Source: Xylophilus ampelinus
GTDB lineage: Bacteria > Pseudomonadota > Gammaproteobacteria > Burkholderiales > Burkholderiaceae_C
Assembly: GCF_901875635.1 (NCBI RefSeq)
Contig: NZ_CABFMN010000106.1
Coordinates: 89,933 to 153,932, forward strand
DNA length: 64,000 bases
Direction of reading: 5' to 3'
Shown here: in pieces, positions 1 through 8,354 of the stretch
Layout: every line of letters starts with the position of its first letter
Numbering within the stretch: position 1 is the first letter of the stretch
The notes under the pieces: generated by a model
Told to the model about the DNA's origin: nothing
Databases searched by the model: none
What the model saw: only the letters and a program-made list of their open reading frames with translations
Position numbers and translations under genes: made by a program

Positions 1-159
1 GCTTGCACCTGCGGCGACCGCTCAGCAAGTGGCTGGACGTACGTGGTGTCCTGTGCGGGCATGAGCGCGGAATTCGATCCGCATACCCTCAAGCACAGAA
101 TCGCGCCGCAATTGAAGGACTTCGCGAAGTTTCTGGCGCCGAAGCTCGCCGCATGCTGA
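1..159 (+). CDS. C-terminal end of an unidentified protein (partial)
   Basis: Reading frame 1 is open from the window edge to a TGA at 157-159, giving 52 residues. Third codon positions are mostly G or C, as in real genes here. The tail contains TCGDRSASGWTYVVSCAG and ends KDFAKFLAPKLAAC. It carries three cysteines in its first 20 residues plus a terminal one. I do not recognise the family. The start lies outside the window. A double-hairpin repeat begins 30 bases after the stop, as it does after two other genes here, which supports this stop being a true gene end. Confidence 0.5.
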   Translation, partial: ACTCGDRSASGWTYVVSCAGMSAEFDPHTLKHRIAPQLKDFAKFLAPKLAAC

Positions 160-189
160 TGGGCCTCGGCGTTGCGCGAGGACTGCAGA

Positions 190-260
190 GATCGTCACGT
201 TTGTGACGAATTCGGCGCCAGCGCCCGGCTGGCGGGCGCTGCGGGCCGATTGCACTTTGC
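190..260 (+). repeat. double-hairpin 3' element, copy 1
   Basis: This 70-base element has two stems. The first is TCGTCACG-TT-TGTGACGA (one mismatch). The second is GCGCCCG-N5-CGGGCGC. They are followed by GGCCGATTGCACTTT. Copies lie at 16858-16928 and, on the minus strand, at 54797-54865. It sits between the convergent ends of the partial gene (stop 159) and the TerC gene (end 322). It could be a terminator or a REP-like element. Confidence 0.8.
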
Positions 261-321
261 GCTTTTGCGGCCTCCGTGCGCCTGGCCATAGGGCCGCGGG
301 CGCCCCCGGCGCCCGTTTGCC

Positions 322-1107
322 TCAGCCCCCGGCCCCGCGCTTCTTCGACCGCCGCGACAGCATGTTCAGGACCTCGACCAGGGTCGAGAAAGCCATGGCC
401 GCGTAGATATACCCCTTGGGCACGTGCACGCCGAAGCCGTCGGCGATGAGAACCGCGCCGATCATGAGCAGGAAGCCCAGCGCCAGCATCACGACCGTGG
501 GGTTGCGGTTGATGAAGTTGGCCAGCGGGTCGGCGGCGACGAGCATCACGCCCACGGCCACCAGCACGGCTATCACCATCACGGCCAGGTTGTCGGTCAT
601 GCCCACGGCGGTGAGGATCGAGTCGACCGAAAACACCATGTCCAGCAGGATGATCTGCACGATCACGGCCGAGAAGCCGATGCTCGCCGCGGGCTTCTTC
701 GTGTCGAACACGCCCTCGTCGGGCACGGGGTCGATGTGGTGGTGGATCTCCTTGGTGGCCTTCCAGATGAGGAACAGGCCGCCGGCGATCAGGATCAGGT
801 CGCGCCAGGAGAACTGCGTCTCGAAGCTGGGCTTGCCGTCGACCAGCGGGCCGGTCCAGCCCAGGTCGATGACCGGCGCCGTGAGGCCGACCAGCCACGC
901 GATCATCGACAGCAGTGCCAGCCGCATGACCAGGGCCAGCCCGATGCCGATGCGCCGCGCCCGCGCGCGTTGCGACTCGGGCAGCTTGTTCGACAGGATC
1001 GAGATGAAGATCAGGTTGTCGATGCCCAGCACCACCTCCATGATCACCAGGGCGAGCAGGGCCGCCCAGGCGGTGGGATCGGAGAAGAGTGCTTGGAGAC
1101 TGGCCAT
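322..1107 (-). CDS. TerC family integral membrane protein
   Basis: This is a 261-residue, very hydrophobic protein of the TerC/YgdQ family, inner-membrane proteins linked to metal export or tellurite resistance. Two family signatures are visible. VLGIDN lies in the first membrane segment (about residues 20-30), and DMVFSVDS lies in the middle, each with the conserved acidic residue followed by N or S. A cytoplasmic His-rich stretch ([13 protein letters not shown]) separates membrane segments. The start at 1107 (MASLQALF) is chosen because upstream codons read as Arg/Pro-rich non-coding sequence. The gene is monocistronic as far as can be seen. Tellurite resistance itself is not implied, since most TerC proteins are general metal-homeostasis proteins. 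Confidence 0.88.
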   Translation of the reverse strand: MASLQALFSDPTAWAALLALVIMEVVLGIDNLIFISILSNKLPESQRARARRIGIGLALVMRLALLSMIAWLVGLTAPVIDLGWTGPLVDGKPSFETQFSWRDLILIAGGLFLIWKATKEIHHHIDPVPDEGVFDTKKPAASIGFSAVIVQIILLDMVFSVDSILTAVGMTDNLAVMVIAVLVAVGVMLVAADPLANFINRNPTVVMLALGFLLMIGAVLIADGFGVHVPKGYIYAAMAFSTLVEVLNMLSRRSKKRGAGG

Positions 1108-1248
1108 GGCAGGGCGTCGGAGTGGAACGTGCCGCGCATCATGCGGGCGCGGCCCGCCGGCGCCGCGCAAATCCCCGAGGGCCCTGCGGGATTGTGGCGC
1201 CGGCCGTTCCGGTGCTGCCCAGGGGCGAGCCGGCCTGCGGCCCCGGCG

Positions 1249-2448
1249 CTACCAGCCCGCCGGCCCGCCCTCGATCGCCCGCTGCGCCAGCAGGAAGGTC
1301 GCCGCGTTCCAGCTCTGCCCCGCCATGCCCATCGGCGCCAGCGTGCGGCCGTGGAACCACTCGGTGAAGCGCCAGTCGCCGTGCGCGTTCGCCTGGGCCA
1401 GCCGCAGCAGCGCACCCTGCGCCTCGTCGCGCAGCCCGAGCCGTGCCAGCGCCATGACCCAGAAGCCACCGACGAAGGGCCACAGCCCGCCGTTGTGGTA
1501 CTGGTGCACCAGGTTCTGCCGGTGCCGGCCCATGTAGGCGCGCCACAGTTCGTGGGTGGGTGCCATGGGGTGCAGCGTGACCCGAACGGGCCACGGCTCG
1601 GACGCACGCGCCGCATCGATCGTGTGCACGATGCGGTGCGCCATCGACTCGTCGGCCAGGCCCGCGAGCACGGCCAGCACATTGCCGAACACGTCGCCTT
1701 CGTCGCCGACGAAGGAGAGGTTGACGAAGCTCAGGTACAGCCCCGGATCGCGCCGGCCGCGCCGTGCGTAGTGGCGCAGCAGGCGCGCGCGGTGGTACTC
1801 GGGCAGGTCGCGCTGGAAGGGGTTGAAGAGGTGGTTGAAGTGGTGGTGCGTCTCGTCGGCGTGCGCAAGCGCGAAGCGGCGCTTGACCTCGCCCCACAGC
1901 GCATTGGTGTAGAGCACGTAGCCCGAGCGCGGCATGATGTCGGCCCAGTCGCTGGCCTCGTTCTGCTGCAACAGGCGGAAGTGCTGGTGCTCCTGCGCCA
2001 GCAGCCACTGGATGGCCAGCGCCACCTCCTGCGACCAGCGCGCGGCGCCCACCGCCCCATGCGTGCGCACATGGTCGACCGCGATCAGCCACCACAGCGT
2101 CGCGTCGATGCAGCCGAGGTACCAGAAGTCGGCGTCCTGGCCTTCGGGATCGACGTACTTCGGGATCTGTCCGTTGGCGGCCTGCTGCGACGCCAGCGCG
2201 TCGAGGCTGGCGAGCGCGCCCTGCTCCAGCGCCGCCACGCCGCTGCCGCACATCGCCATCACGCAGATCGCCGCGTCGCGCCCGAAGATGCGCGTGTAGC
2301 GCCGCGCCACCGCCGCTTCGGTGCGGCTGGCGGCGAGGATGCCGTGGGGCGTGAGGTTGGCTTCGAGCAGGGCGAGCGAGGCGCGGGTGCAGGTGCCGAT
2401 GAGCGAGGTCGAGTCGGTGTCGGTACGGGCGTGCATGGAACTGGGCAT
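1249..2448 (-). CDS. GH100-like six-hairpin glycosidase (neutral invertase / amylo-alpha-1,6-glucosidase type)
   Basis: This is a 399-residue predicted (alpha/alpha)6-barrel glycoside hydrolase. Family-like blocks are visible in order: YTRIFGRDA near residues 51-59 (acidic residue of the GRD motif), GCIDATLWWLI near 110-120, QYHNGGLWPF near 335, and GQSWNAATFL close to the C-terminus. These resemble the GRDF, IDSGLWW, YHNGGSWP and QTW blocks of GH100 alkaline/neutral invertases, and bacterial members are often labelled amylo-alpha-1,6-glucosidase. No signal peptide is seen, so it is probably cytoplasmic. MPSSMHAR starts at 2448, and MHAR at 2436 is an alternative. It is divergent from the GMC dehydrogenase genes. 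Substrate (sucrose, trehalose-like or alpha-glucan) cannot be told. Confidence 0.75.
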   Translation of the reverse strand: MPSSMHARTDTDSTSLIGTCTRASLALLEANLTPHGILAASRTEAAVARRYTRIFGRDAAICVMAMCGSGVAALEQGALASLDALASQQAANGQIPKYVDPEGQDADFWYLGCIDATLWWLIAVDHVRTHGAVGAARWSQEVALAIQWLLAQEHQHFRLLQQNEASDWADIMPRSGYVLYTNALWGEVKRRFALAHADETHHHFNHLFNPFQRDLPEYHRARLLRHYARRGRRDPGLYLSFVNLSFVGDEGDVFGNVLAVLAGLADESMAHRIVHTIDAARASEPWPVRVTLHPMAPTHELWRAYMGRHRQNLVHQYHNGGLWPFVGGFWVMALARLGLRDEAQGALLRLAQANAHGDWRFTEWFHGRTLAPMGMAGQSWNAATFLLAQRAIEGGPAGW

Positions 2449-2636
2449 GGAACGGCGGCCGGGATTGTCGATGCAGCGCCGCCCGGCTTCAGGGCGCCGC
2501 AAGGCTGAGCGGCGGCTGACGGCGCCAGGGCCGGGAAATGGAATCGTCCTACAGAGCACTGCCGCGCATCCGGCGCATTCTCGAAGCCCCGCTCCCACAA
2601 CAACACCGGTGCCTCGCGGGCACCACGAAGAATGCG

Positions 2637-3371
2637 ATGAATGAGCCGTCACGCCCGGCGCGGCGCAGTTTCCTGCGCCAGTCCTTTGTCCTGGTCCCTG
2701 CCACCGTCACGCTCGCCGGCGCCGGTACGGTGGTCGCCCAGAATGCCGGCGCTCCACCCGGCAGCCCTGCACCCGCAACTGCCGCGACGCCCTACACGCC
2801 CACGTATTTCAACGCCGACGAGTGGACCTTCGTGCGCGCAGCCGTCGCGCGCCTGATCCCTTCGGACGATACGGGCCCCGGCGCCATCGAAGCAGGCGTG
2901 CCGGAGTTCATCGATCGGCAGATGGAAAGCGCCTGGGGCCATGGGGCGCTCTGGTACATGCAGGGCCCTTTCTCCGCGGACGCATCGCCCCTCTTCGGCT
3001 ACCAGGGCCGCATGCCGCCGCGCGAGCTGTACCGCGCGGCCATCGCGGCCATCGACACGCACTGCCGCAACCAGTTCGGCGGCAAGCGCTTCGCCGAGCT
3101 CGAGGCCGCCGCCCAGGACGAACTGCTGACAGCCATGAGCAAGGGCGCCGTCCAGCTCGAAGGCGTTGGCGCGCAGGACTTCTTCGGCTTCCTGCTGCAG
3201 AACACCAAGGAGGGCTACTTCAGCGACCCGATCCACGGCGGCAACAAGAACGCAGCGGCGTGGGCCATGATCGGCTTTCCCGGTGCGCGGGCCGACTTCC
3301 TGGACTGGGTGCAGCGCCCCGGCGTGCGCTACCCGCTGCCTCCGGTCAGCATCGCCGGGCCGCAGGGCTGA
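2637..3371 (+). CDS. gluconate 2-dehydrogenase subunit 3 family protein (small subunit of FAD-GMC dehydrogenase)
   Basis: This 244-residue protein has a twin-arginine-type leader (ARRSFLRQSF, hydrophobic stretch, then AQNAG), so it is probably exported folded with its partner. The mature part matches the gluconate 2-dehydrogenase gamma-type family: an early DEWTFVRAAVARLIPSDDTGPG block and a C-terminal WAMIGFPGARADFLDWV block are typical. Such subunits act as chaperone or hitchhiker for the leaderless flavoprotein encoded next, which starts 10 bases downstream. A short inverted repeat (GGTGCC/GGCACC, 2608-2624) lies just before the start at 2637. The exact sugar or polyol substrate is not visible. 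Confidence 0.85.
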   Translation: MNEPSRPARRSFLRQSFVLVPATVTLAGAGTVVAQNAGAPPGSPAPATAATPYTPTYFNADEWTFVRAAVARLIPSDDTGPGAIEAGVPEFIDRQMESAWGHGALWYMQGPFSADASPLFGYQGRMPPRELYRAAIAAIDTHCRNQFGGKRFAELEAAAQDELLTAMSKGAVQLEGVGAQDFFGFLLQNTKEGYFSDPIHGGNKNAAAWAMIGFPGARADFLDWVQRPGVRYPLPPVSIAGPQG

Positions 3372-3381
3372 GGGCAAGAAC

Positions 3382-5154
3382 ATGGCCACAGAGAAGAAGC
3401 CCTCGGTCGACGCGGTGCTGGTCGGCTTCGGCTGGACCGGCGCCATCATGGGCACCGAACTGACCGCCGCCGGCCTGAAGGTCGTGGCGCTTGAACGCGG
3501 CGAGCCGCGCGACACCAATCCCGACTTCGCCTACCCGCGCATCACCGACGAACTGAGCTACGGCATCCGCGGCAAGCTGTTCCAGCACCTGGCGCGCGAG
3601 ACGGTCACCATCCGCCATACGCCGGCCGACACCGCCCTGCCCTACCGCCAGCACGGCTCCTTCCTGCTGGGCACCGGCGTCGGTGGCGCCGGCGTGCACT
3701 GGAACGGCCACCACTGGCGCCCGCTGCCTGCCGACCTGCGGCTGCGCAGCACCTACGAGGAGCGCTACGGCAAGGCCTTCATCCCCGAGGGCATGACCAT
3801 CCAGGACTGGGGCGTGAGCTACGAGGAACTGGAGCCGCACTTCGAGCAGTTCGAGAAGATCTGCGGCACCTCGGGCAAGGCCGGCAACGTCGGCGGCCAG
3901 ATCCAGGCCGGCGGCAACCCGTTCGAGGGCGCGCGCCGCAGCGACTTTCCCTTGCCGCCGCTGGCCTCGCCCAACAGCGCGCTGCTCTTCGCCAAGGCCG
4001 CGGCCGAGCTCGGCTACCACCCCTTTCCGCAAGCAGCGGCCAACGCATCGCGCTCGTACACCAACCCGCACGGCGTGCAGCTCGGGCCCTGCAACTTCTG
4101 CGGCTTCTGCGAGCGCTACGGCTGCTACACCTATGCCAAGGCCTCGCCGCAGACGACGCTGCTGCCGGTGCTCATGAAGCGGCCCAACTTCGAGCTGCGC
4201 ACGCGCTCGCACGTGGTCCGCGTCAACATGGCGGCCGACGGCAAGCGAGCCACCGGCGTGACCTACATCGACGCGCAGGGCCACGAGATCGAGCAGCCGG
4301 CCGACCTGGTGGTGCTGTGCGCCTACCAGATGCACAACGTGCGCCTGCTGCTGCTGTCGAAGATCGGCCAGCCCTACGACCCGGTGTCGGGCAAGGGCGT
4401 GGTCGGCCGCAACTACGCCTACCAGCTCAACGGCGGTGCGACCCTCATCTTCGACAAGGCGCAGCCGATGAACCCGTTCGTGGGTGCGGGCGCGAGCGGC
4501 CATGTCATCGACGACTTCGACGGCGACAACTTCGACCATGGTCCGCTGGGCTTCGTGGGCGGTGCCAGCATCAACTGCATCAACACCGGCGGCCGGCCGA
4601 TCCAGCAGCTGGCCACGCCACCCGGCGCGCCGACCTGGGGCGCCGGGTGGAAGAAGGCGGTGAAGGAGAGCTACCTGTTCCAGGCCGGCGTCGGCAGCCA
4701 GGGCTCGGTCATGGCCTACCGCGACAACTACCTCGACCTGGACCCGACCTACAAGGACGCCTACGGCCAGCCCCTGCTGCGCATGACCTTCGACTGGAAG
4801 CCCAACGACATCGCGATGACCCAGTTCATCGGCACCAAGGTCGCGCAGATCGCCAAGGCCATGGGGCCGAAGCAGATGGCGCTGAACTTCATGAAGCCCG
4901 GTGCGCACTACGACACGCGGCCCTACCAGTCGACCCACAACACCGGCGGTGCGGTGATGGGCACCGACCCGTCGACCAGCGTGGTCAACCGCTATGCGCA
5001 GGTGTGGGACGTGCCGAACGTGTTCGTGATGGGTGCCTGCCTGTTCCCGCAGAACTTCGGCTACAACCCCACGGCGATGGTGGCAGGCATCGCCTACTGG
5101 GCGGCTGCGGCGATCCGAGAGCGCTACCTGAAGCAGCCTGGAGCACTGGCATGA
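3382..5154 (+). CDS. GMC-family FAD-dependent dehydrogenase, large subunit with Cys cluster
   Basis: This 590-residue flavoprotein oxidises an alcohol or sugar and passes electrons to the adjacent cytochrome. The N-terminus carries the dinucleotide fold VLVGFGWTGAIMG (about residues 11-23) followed by ALERG. The C-terminal third has THNTGGAVMG, with the catalytic-type His/Asn region of GMC enzymes, and a final NPTAMVAGIAYW FAD-closing block. Near residue 237 is CNFCGFCERYGC, a dense cysteine motif like the one that binds an iron-sulfur cluster in bacterial FAD-glucose dehydrogenases. It has no leader of its own, as expected for a Tat hitchhiker. It overlaps the cytochrome gene by ATGA. Candidate substrates include gluconate, glucose, sorbitol or another polyol. 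Confidence 0.88.
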   Translation: MATEKKPSVDAVLVGFGWTGAIMGTELTAAGLKVVALERGEPRDTNPDFAYPRITDELSYGIRGKLFQHLARETVTIRHTPADTALPYRQHGSFLLGTGVGGAGVHWNGHHWRPLPADLRLRSTYEERYGKAFIPEGMTIQDWGVSYEELEPHFEQFEKICGTSGKAGNVGGQIQAGGNPFEGARRSDFPLPPLASPNSALLFAKAAAELGYHPFPQAAANASRSYTNPHGVQLGPCNFCGFCERYGCYTYAKASPQTTLLPVLMKRPNFELRTRSHVVRVNMAADGKRATGVTYIDAQGHEIEQPADLVVLCAYQMHNVRLLLLSKIGQPYDPVSGKGVVGRNYAYQLNGGATLIFDKAQPMNPFVGAGASGHVIDDFDGDNFDHGPLGFVGGASINCINTGGRPIQQLATPPGAPTWGAGWKKAVKESYLFQAGVGSQGSVMAYRDNYLDLDPTYKDAYGQPLLRMTFDWKPNDIAMTQFIGTKVAQIAKAMGPKQMALNFMKPGAHYDTRPYQSTHNTGGAVMGTDPSTSVVNRYAQVWDVPNVFVMGACLFPQNFGYNPTAMVAGIAYWAAAAIRERYLKQPGALA

Positions 5155-6593
5155 AGCGGCGGCTCGCGAATGCGCCCAGGCGCATGCCCCTTCGCGCGGC
5201 TGCGAGCGCGGCGGTGCTGGTCGGTCTCGGGCTGGTGAGTGCCTGGACCTTCGCACAGCGCACGGAGGTTTCCGCGGGCGCGGTGGCACCGCCGGCCACG
5301 CCGGCCCAGCCCGCCACCGGCGCCACGCCCAACCCGGCCGCCGACCCGCTGGTGGAACGCGGCCGCTACCTGGCCCGCGTGGCCGACTGCGCGAGCTGCC
5401 ACACCGCCCCCGGCGGCGCACCCTTCGCGGGCGGGCTGCCGATGAAGACGCCCTTCGGCACCATCGTTTCCACCAACATCACGCCCGACAAGGACGCCGG
5501 CATCGGTGGCTACAGCCAGGCCGATTTCGCGCGCGCGCTGCGCCAGGGTGTGGCAGCGGACGGCCACCACCTCTATCCGGCGATGCCGTATCCGTCCTTC
5601 GCACGCGCGAGCGACGAGGACGTGCAGGCCCTGTACGCCTACTTCCAGAAGGCGGTGAAGCCGGCGGCCACCCGGCCGCCGGCCACGGACCTGCCCTTCC
5701 CCTTCAGCATGCGCGGGCTGATGGTGTTCTGGAACTGGATCTACCTCGACGACACGCGCTACACGCCGCAGCCCGCGCAGAGCGCCGAATGGAACCGCGG
5801 CGCCTACCTGGTACAGGGCTTCGGCCACTGCGGCGACTGCCACACGCCACGCAGCCGCCTGGGCGGCGTGAAGGCCGACAGCGAACGCGATGGCGACCAG
5901 TTCCTGGCCGGCGCGCTGGTCGACGGCTGGTACGCCCAGCCCCTGCGTCACACCGACCGGCCCGGCGCGGTGCAGTGGAGCACGCAGGACATCGTCGAGT
6001 ACCTGCAGGCCGGCCGCACGGCCCAGACCGCAGCCTTCGGCCCCATGGTGCAGGTGGTCGAGAACAGCACGCAGCACATGACGGCGGAGGACCTGAAGGC
6101 AATTGCGGTGTACCTCCAGTCGGTCGGCGCCCCATCGCCAGGCACTCCGGCCGCCCCCACGGCCCTGCGCGCCGCGGCGGCGGACACGCCCGAGGCCCGC
6201 AAGCTGCGCGACGGCCAGGTGGACGGCCTGCCGGGTTCGATGGTCTACCTCAACAACTGCAGTGCCTGCCACCGCTCGAGCGGCGTCGGCTGGGACAACA
6301 CCTTCCCCGCCCTGGCCGGCAACAGCGTGGTGAATGCCAAGGACCCGACCTCGCTGATCCGCCTGGTGCTGGGCGGCTCGGCCATGCCGAGCACCGCCCG
6401 CTCGCCGGCCGCCATCGCCATGCCCGGCTTCGGCTGGCGCCTGAGCGATGCCGAGGTGGCCGAGGTGCTGAGCTTCGCGCGCCGCAGCTGGGGCAACCGG
6501 GCCGACGCGGTGACGGCCGCGCAGGTGGCGGACGTGCGCCGCCAGCTGCCGGCGCCGACACCGGGCGCCGGCACACCGACCGCCGCGCGCTAG
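5151..6593 (+). CDS. triheme cytochrome c subunit of the FAD-GMC dehydrogenase
   Basis: This is a 480-residue periplasmic cytochrome with an N-terminal membrane anchor or leader (MKRRLANAPRR, then a hydrophobic run ending AWTFAQ). Three heme-c motifs are visible: CASCH at about residue 80, CGDCH at about 227 and CSACH at about 370, each in its own cytochrome domain of about 130 residues. This is the layout of the alcohol/gluconate/sorbitol dehydrogenase cytochrome subunit that donates electrons to ubiquinone. The start codon overlaps the flavoprotein stop (ATGA at 5151-5154), which fixes the start. The 3' end overlaps the convergent GntR gene by 4 bases. Confidence 0.9.
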   Translation: MKRRLANAPRRMPLRAAASAAVLVGLGLVSAWTFAQRTEVSAGAVAPPATPAQPATGATPNPAADPLVERGRYLARVADCASCHTAPGGAPFAGGLPMKTPFGTIVSTNITPDKDAGIGGYSQADFARALRQGVAADGHHLYPAMPYPSFARASDEDVQALYAYFQKAVKPAATRPPATDLPFPFSMRGLMVFWNWIYLDDTRYTPQPAQSAEWNRGAYLVQGFGHCGDCHTPRSRLGGVKADSERDGDQFLAGALVDGWYAQPLRHTDRPGAVQWSTQDIVEYLQAGRTAQTAAFGPMVQVVENSTQHMTAEDLKAIAVYLQSVGAPSPGTPAAPTALRAAAADTPEARKLRDGQVDGLPGSMVYLNNCSACHRSSGVGWDNTFPALAGNSVVNAKDPTSLIRLVLGGSAMPSTARSPAAIAMPGFGWRLSDAEVAEVLSFARRSWGNRADAVTAAQVADVRRQLPAPTPGAGTPTAAR

Positions 6594-7303
6594 ACGACGG
6601 GCCGCTTCGGCGGCTTGGCGCCGGGCGCGTCTTCGCCTTCGGCGATCAGCTTCTCGTAGTTGCGCCGAAGAATGAGGCCGGCGTAGTACACATGCTCGCG
6701 CATCAGCTGCTCGGCACGCACGGCGTCGCGCGCGATCACGGCTTCGATGATGCGGTGGTGGTCGCCATGCGAGCGCAGGATGATCGGGTGGTCGTCCCAC
6801 AAAATGATGCGGTCCGACGCGAAGGGAATGTTCTGCGCCTGCTCCGCGAAGCGGTTCACCCAGGGGTTGCCCGAGGCCTGCAGCAGCGTGTCGTGGATGG
6901 TCACGTTCATCTGCTGGTAGGGCGCGTGGTCCTCCGGGCGCAGTTCGCCCCGCGCCAGGATGCGATCGCCCTCGGCCAGGGCATCCTGCAGCCGCTGAGA
7001 CTGCGCCTCGGTCAGCCCTCGCGTGGCCGCGTTGCGGCAGGCCAACCCCTCGAGCACCGCACGCACGTCGTAGGCGGCCGCGATGGCCTCCATGTCGAAG
7101 CCGCGCACCAGGTAGCCACGCTTGGGCTGGTGATCGACCAGCCCTTCGTTGGCCAGCGTCGCCAGCGCCGCACGCACGGGCGTGCGCGACACGCCCAGCT
7201 TATCGGCCAGGGGGATCTCTTCGAGCCGTTCGCCAGGCTGGATCTGGCCGTGAAGGATCCAGTCGCGCAGCGTCTCGGTGACGTCCTGGGCCAGCGTTCT
7301 CAT
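6590..7303 (-). CDS. GntR family transcriptional regulator (FadR/FCD subfamily)
   Basis: This 237-residue regulator has an N-terminal winged helix-turn-helix (about residues 8-70). IQPGERLEEIPLADKLGVSRTPVRAALATLANEGLV is the classic GntR block (quoted here only as landmark: PGERLEE, LGVSRTPVR, LANEGLV). The C-terminal all-helical FCD ligand domain contains the metal-type histidines seen in NVTIHDTLLQASGN and SHGDHHRIIEA. It is divergent from the SDR/ABC-importer operon. Two GTATAC-centred sites lie between them, so it most likely represses that operon and itself until a carboxylate-type inducer binds. Confidence 0.9.
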   Translation of the reverse strand: MRTLAQDVTETLRDWILHGQIQPGERLEEIPLADKLGVSRTPVRAALATLANEGLVDHQPKRGYLVRGFDMEAIAAAYDVRAVLEGLACRNAATRGLTEAQSQRLQDALAEGDRILARGELRPEDHAPYQQMNVTIHDTLLQASGNPWVNRFAEQAQNIPFASDRIILWDDHPIILRSHGDHHRIIEAVIARDAVRAEQLMREHVYYAGLILRRNYEKLIAEGEDAPGAKPPKRPVV

Positions 7304-7334
7304 CCCTTGCTTCTCCGTCGTGACAGGCTTTCAA

Positions 7335-7405
7335 GTATACATATCATCGCCTTTTACGTCGCATTAAGGGTTATTACCACCTTATGACGAGTAGCATGTA
7401 TACAT
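7335..7405. promoter_or_regulatory. divergent promoter region with two GTATACAT-type GntR operator candidates
   Basis: The 152-base gap between gntR and the SDR holds two copies of GTATACAT. One is at 7335-7342. The other is a perfect 10-base palindrome, ATGTATACAT, at 7396-7405. The region is AT-rich compared with its surroundings. Spacing of about 60 bases between centres would allow one site per divergent promoter. Assignment to the adjacent GntR protein is inference from position and palindrome size. Confidence 0.6.
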
Positions 7406-7455
7406 AATCGCCGCCTCACGCATCGGGCGTGATTCGAGAAGGACGAAGTGTGCAT

Positions 7456-8304
7456 ATGGCAGAAGCCACACCCCGCGCCGGCGGCGACTGGCTGGGCTTG
7501 ACCGACCGCGTGTGCGTGGTCACCGGCGCCGGCGGAGGAATCGGCTCCGAGTTGGCCGTGCAACTGCTGGCGGCCGGCGCCCGCGTCGCGCTGCTGGACC
7601 GCGACACCGCGCGGCTGGCGCAGATCGCCGACAGCCTGGGCGACCGGGCCGCGCGGGTGATGACCCTGCACTGCGACGTGACCGACGCGGCCAGCATCGA
7701 GGCCGCAGCCACGCAGGTCGAGCAGGCCTGGGGGCCGGTGGCGCTGCTGGTGAACAACGCCGCCTCCCTGTACGCCGATGCCCTGATGGACATCGCGCTC
7801 GACAAGTGGAACCAGCTGCTGTCGGTCAACCTCACCGGCTATTTGCTCTGCGCCCAGGCCTTCGGGCGCCGCATGGTCGCGCACGGCGGCGGCTCGATGG
7901 TGCACATCGCCTCCATCTCCGCCACCATTCCCCAGCCCTACAGCGGTGCCTACAGCGTGAGCAAGGCCGGCGTGAAGATGCTGTCGCAGCTGCTGGCCGT
8001 CGAGCTGGGCGAGCACGGCGTGCGCAGCAACGTCGTCAGCCCCGCCATGATCCGCACGCCCATGAGCGAGGGCATCTACCAGGACCCCGCCGTGCGCCAG
8101 CGCCGCGAGCAGATCGTGCCCGCGGGCCGCATCAGCACGCCGGCCGACATCGCGGGCGCCGTGCTCTTCCTGGCCAGCGACCGCGCCAGCTACATCAGCG
8201 GCCAGGAGTTCCTCGTCGACGGCGGCCTCACGCAGGCCTGGCTCGGCCTCATCCCCCGCCCCGGCTTCGAGAAGAGCGACACGGCCGCGCAGCCCGCGTC
8301 CTGA
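7456..8304 (+). CDS. SDR family oxidoreductase
   Basis: This 282-residue short-chain dehydrogenase/reductase shows the N-terminal cofactor motif TGAGGGIG after a beta strand (VCVV), the NNAA structural motif, and the catalytic S-Y-K set with GAYSVSKAGV. A terminal LVDGGLTQAW block is typical. An acidic residue after the second strand (LLDRD) favours NAD over NADP. ATG at 7456 is used, and GTG codons at 7450 and 7429 are in frame. The purine-rich GAAGGA at 7438-7443 would suit 7450 slightly better by spacing. It is the first gene of the operon carrying the ABC importer, so it likely oxidises an imported alcohol or hydroxy acid. Confidence 0.85.
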   Translation: MAEATPRAGGDWLGLTDRVCVVTGAGGGIGSELAVQLLAAGARVALLDRDTARLAQIADSLGDRAARVMTLHCDVTDAASIEAAATQVEQAWGPVALLVNNAASLYADALMDIALDKWNQLLSVNLTGYLLCAQAFGRRMVAHGGGSMVHIASISATIPQPYSGAYSVSKAGVKMLSQLLAVELGEHGVRSNVVSPAMIRTPMSEGIYQDPAVRQRREQIVPAGRISTPADIAGAVLFLASDRASYISGQEFLVDGGLTQAWLGLIPRPGFEKSDTAAQPAS

Positions 8305-8354
8305 CCCGTTCCGTGTTCCCCGTTCCCATCCCGCATCCAACAAAGGAGACCGCC

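Noticed and set aside
424..2508. A 694-codon open frame on the plus strand over the TerC and glycosidase genes
   Set aside because: It runs across two genuine minus-strand genes and their gap, with low-complexity His/Gln/Arg translation and no start signal.
2608..2624. GGTGCC/GGCACC hairpin before the dehydrogenase small subunit as a riboswitch
   Set aside because: Six base pairs with a five-base loop are common by chance at this GC content, and no further conserved structure is visible.
3346..5421. A 691-codon open frame antisense to the GMC dehydrogenase
   Set aside because: The composition is artefactual (Arg, Val, His, Gly runs), there is no family match, and it overlaps a clear flavoprotein on the other strand.
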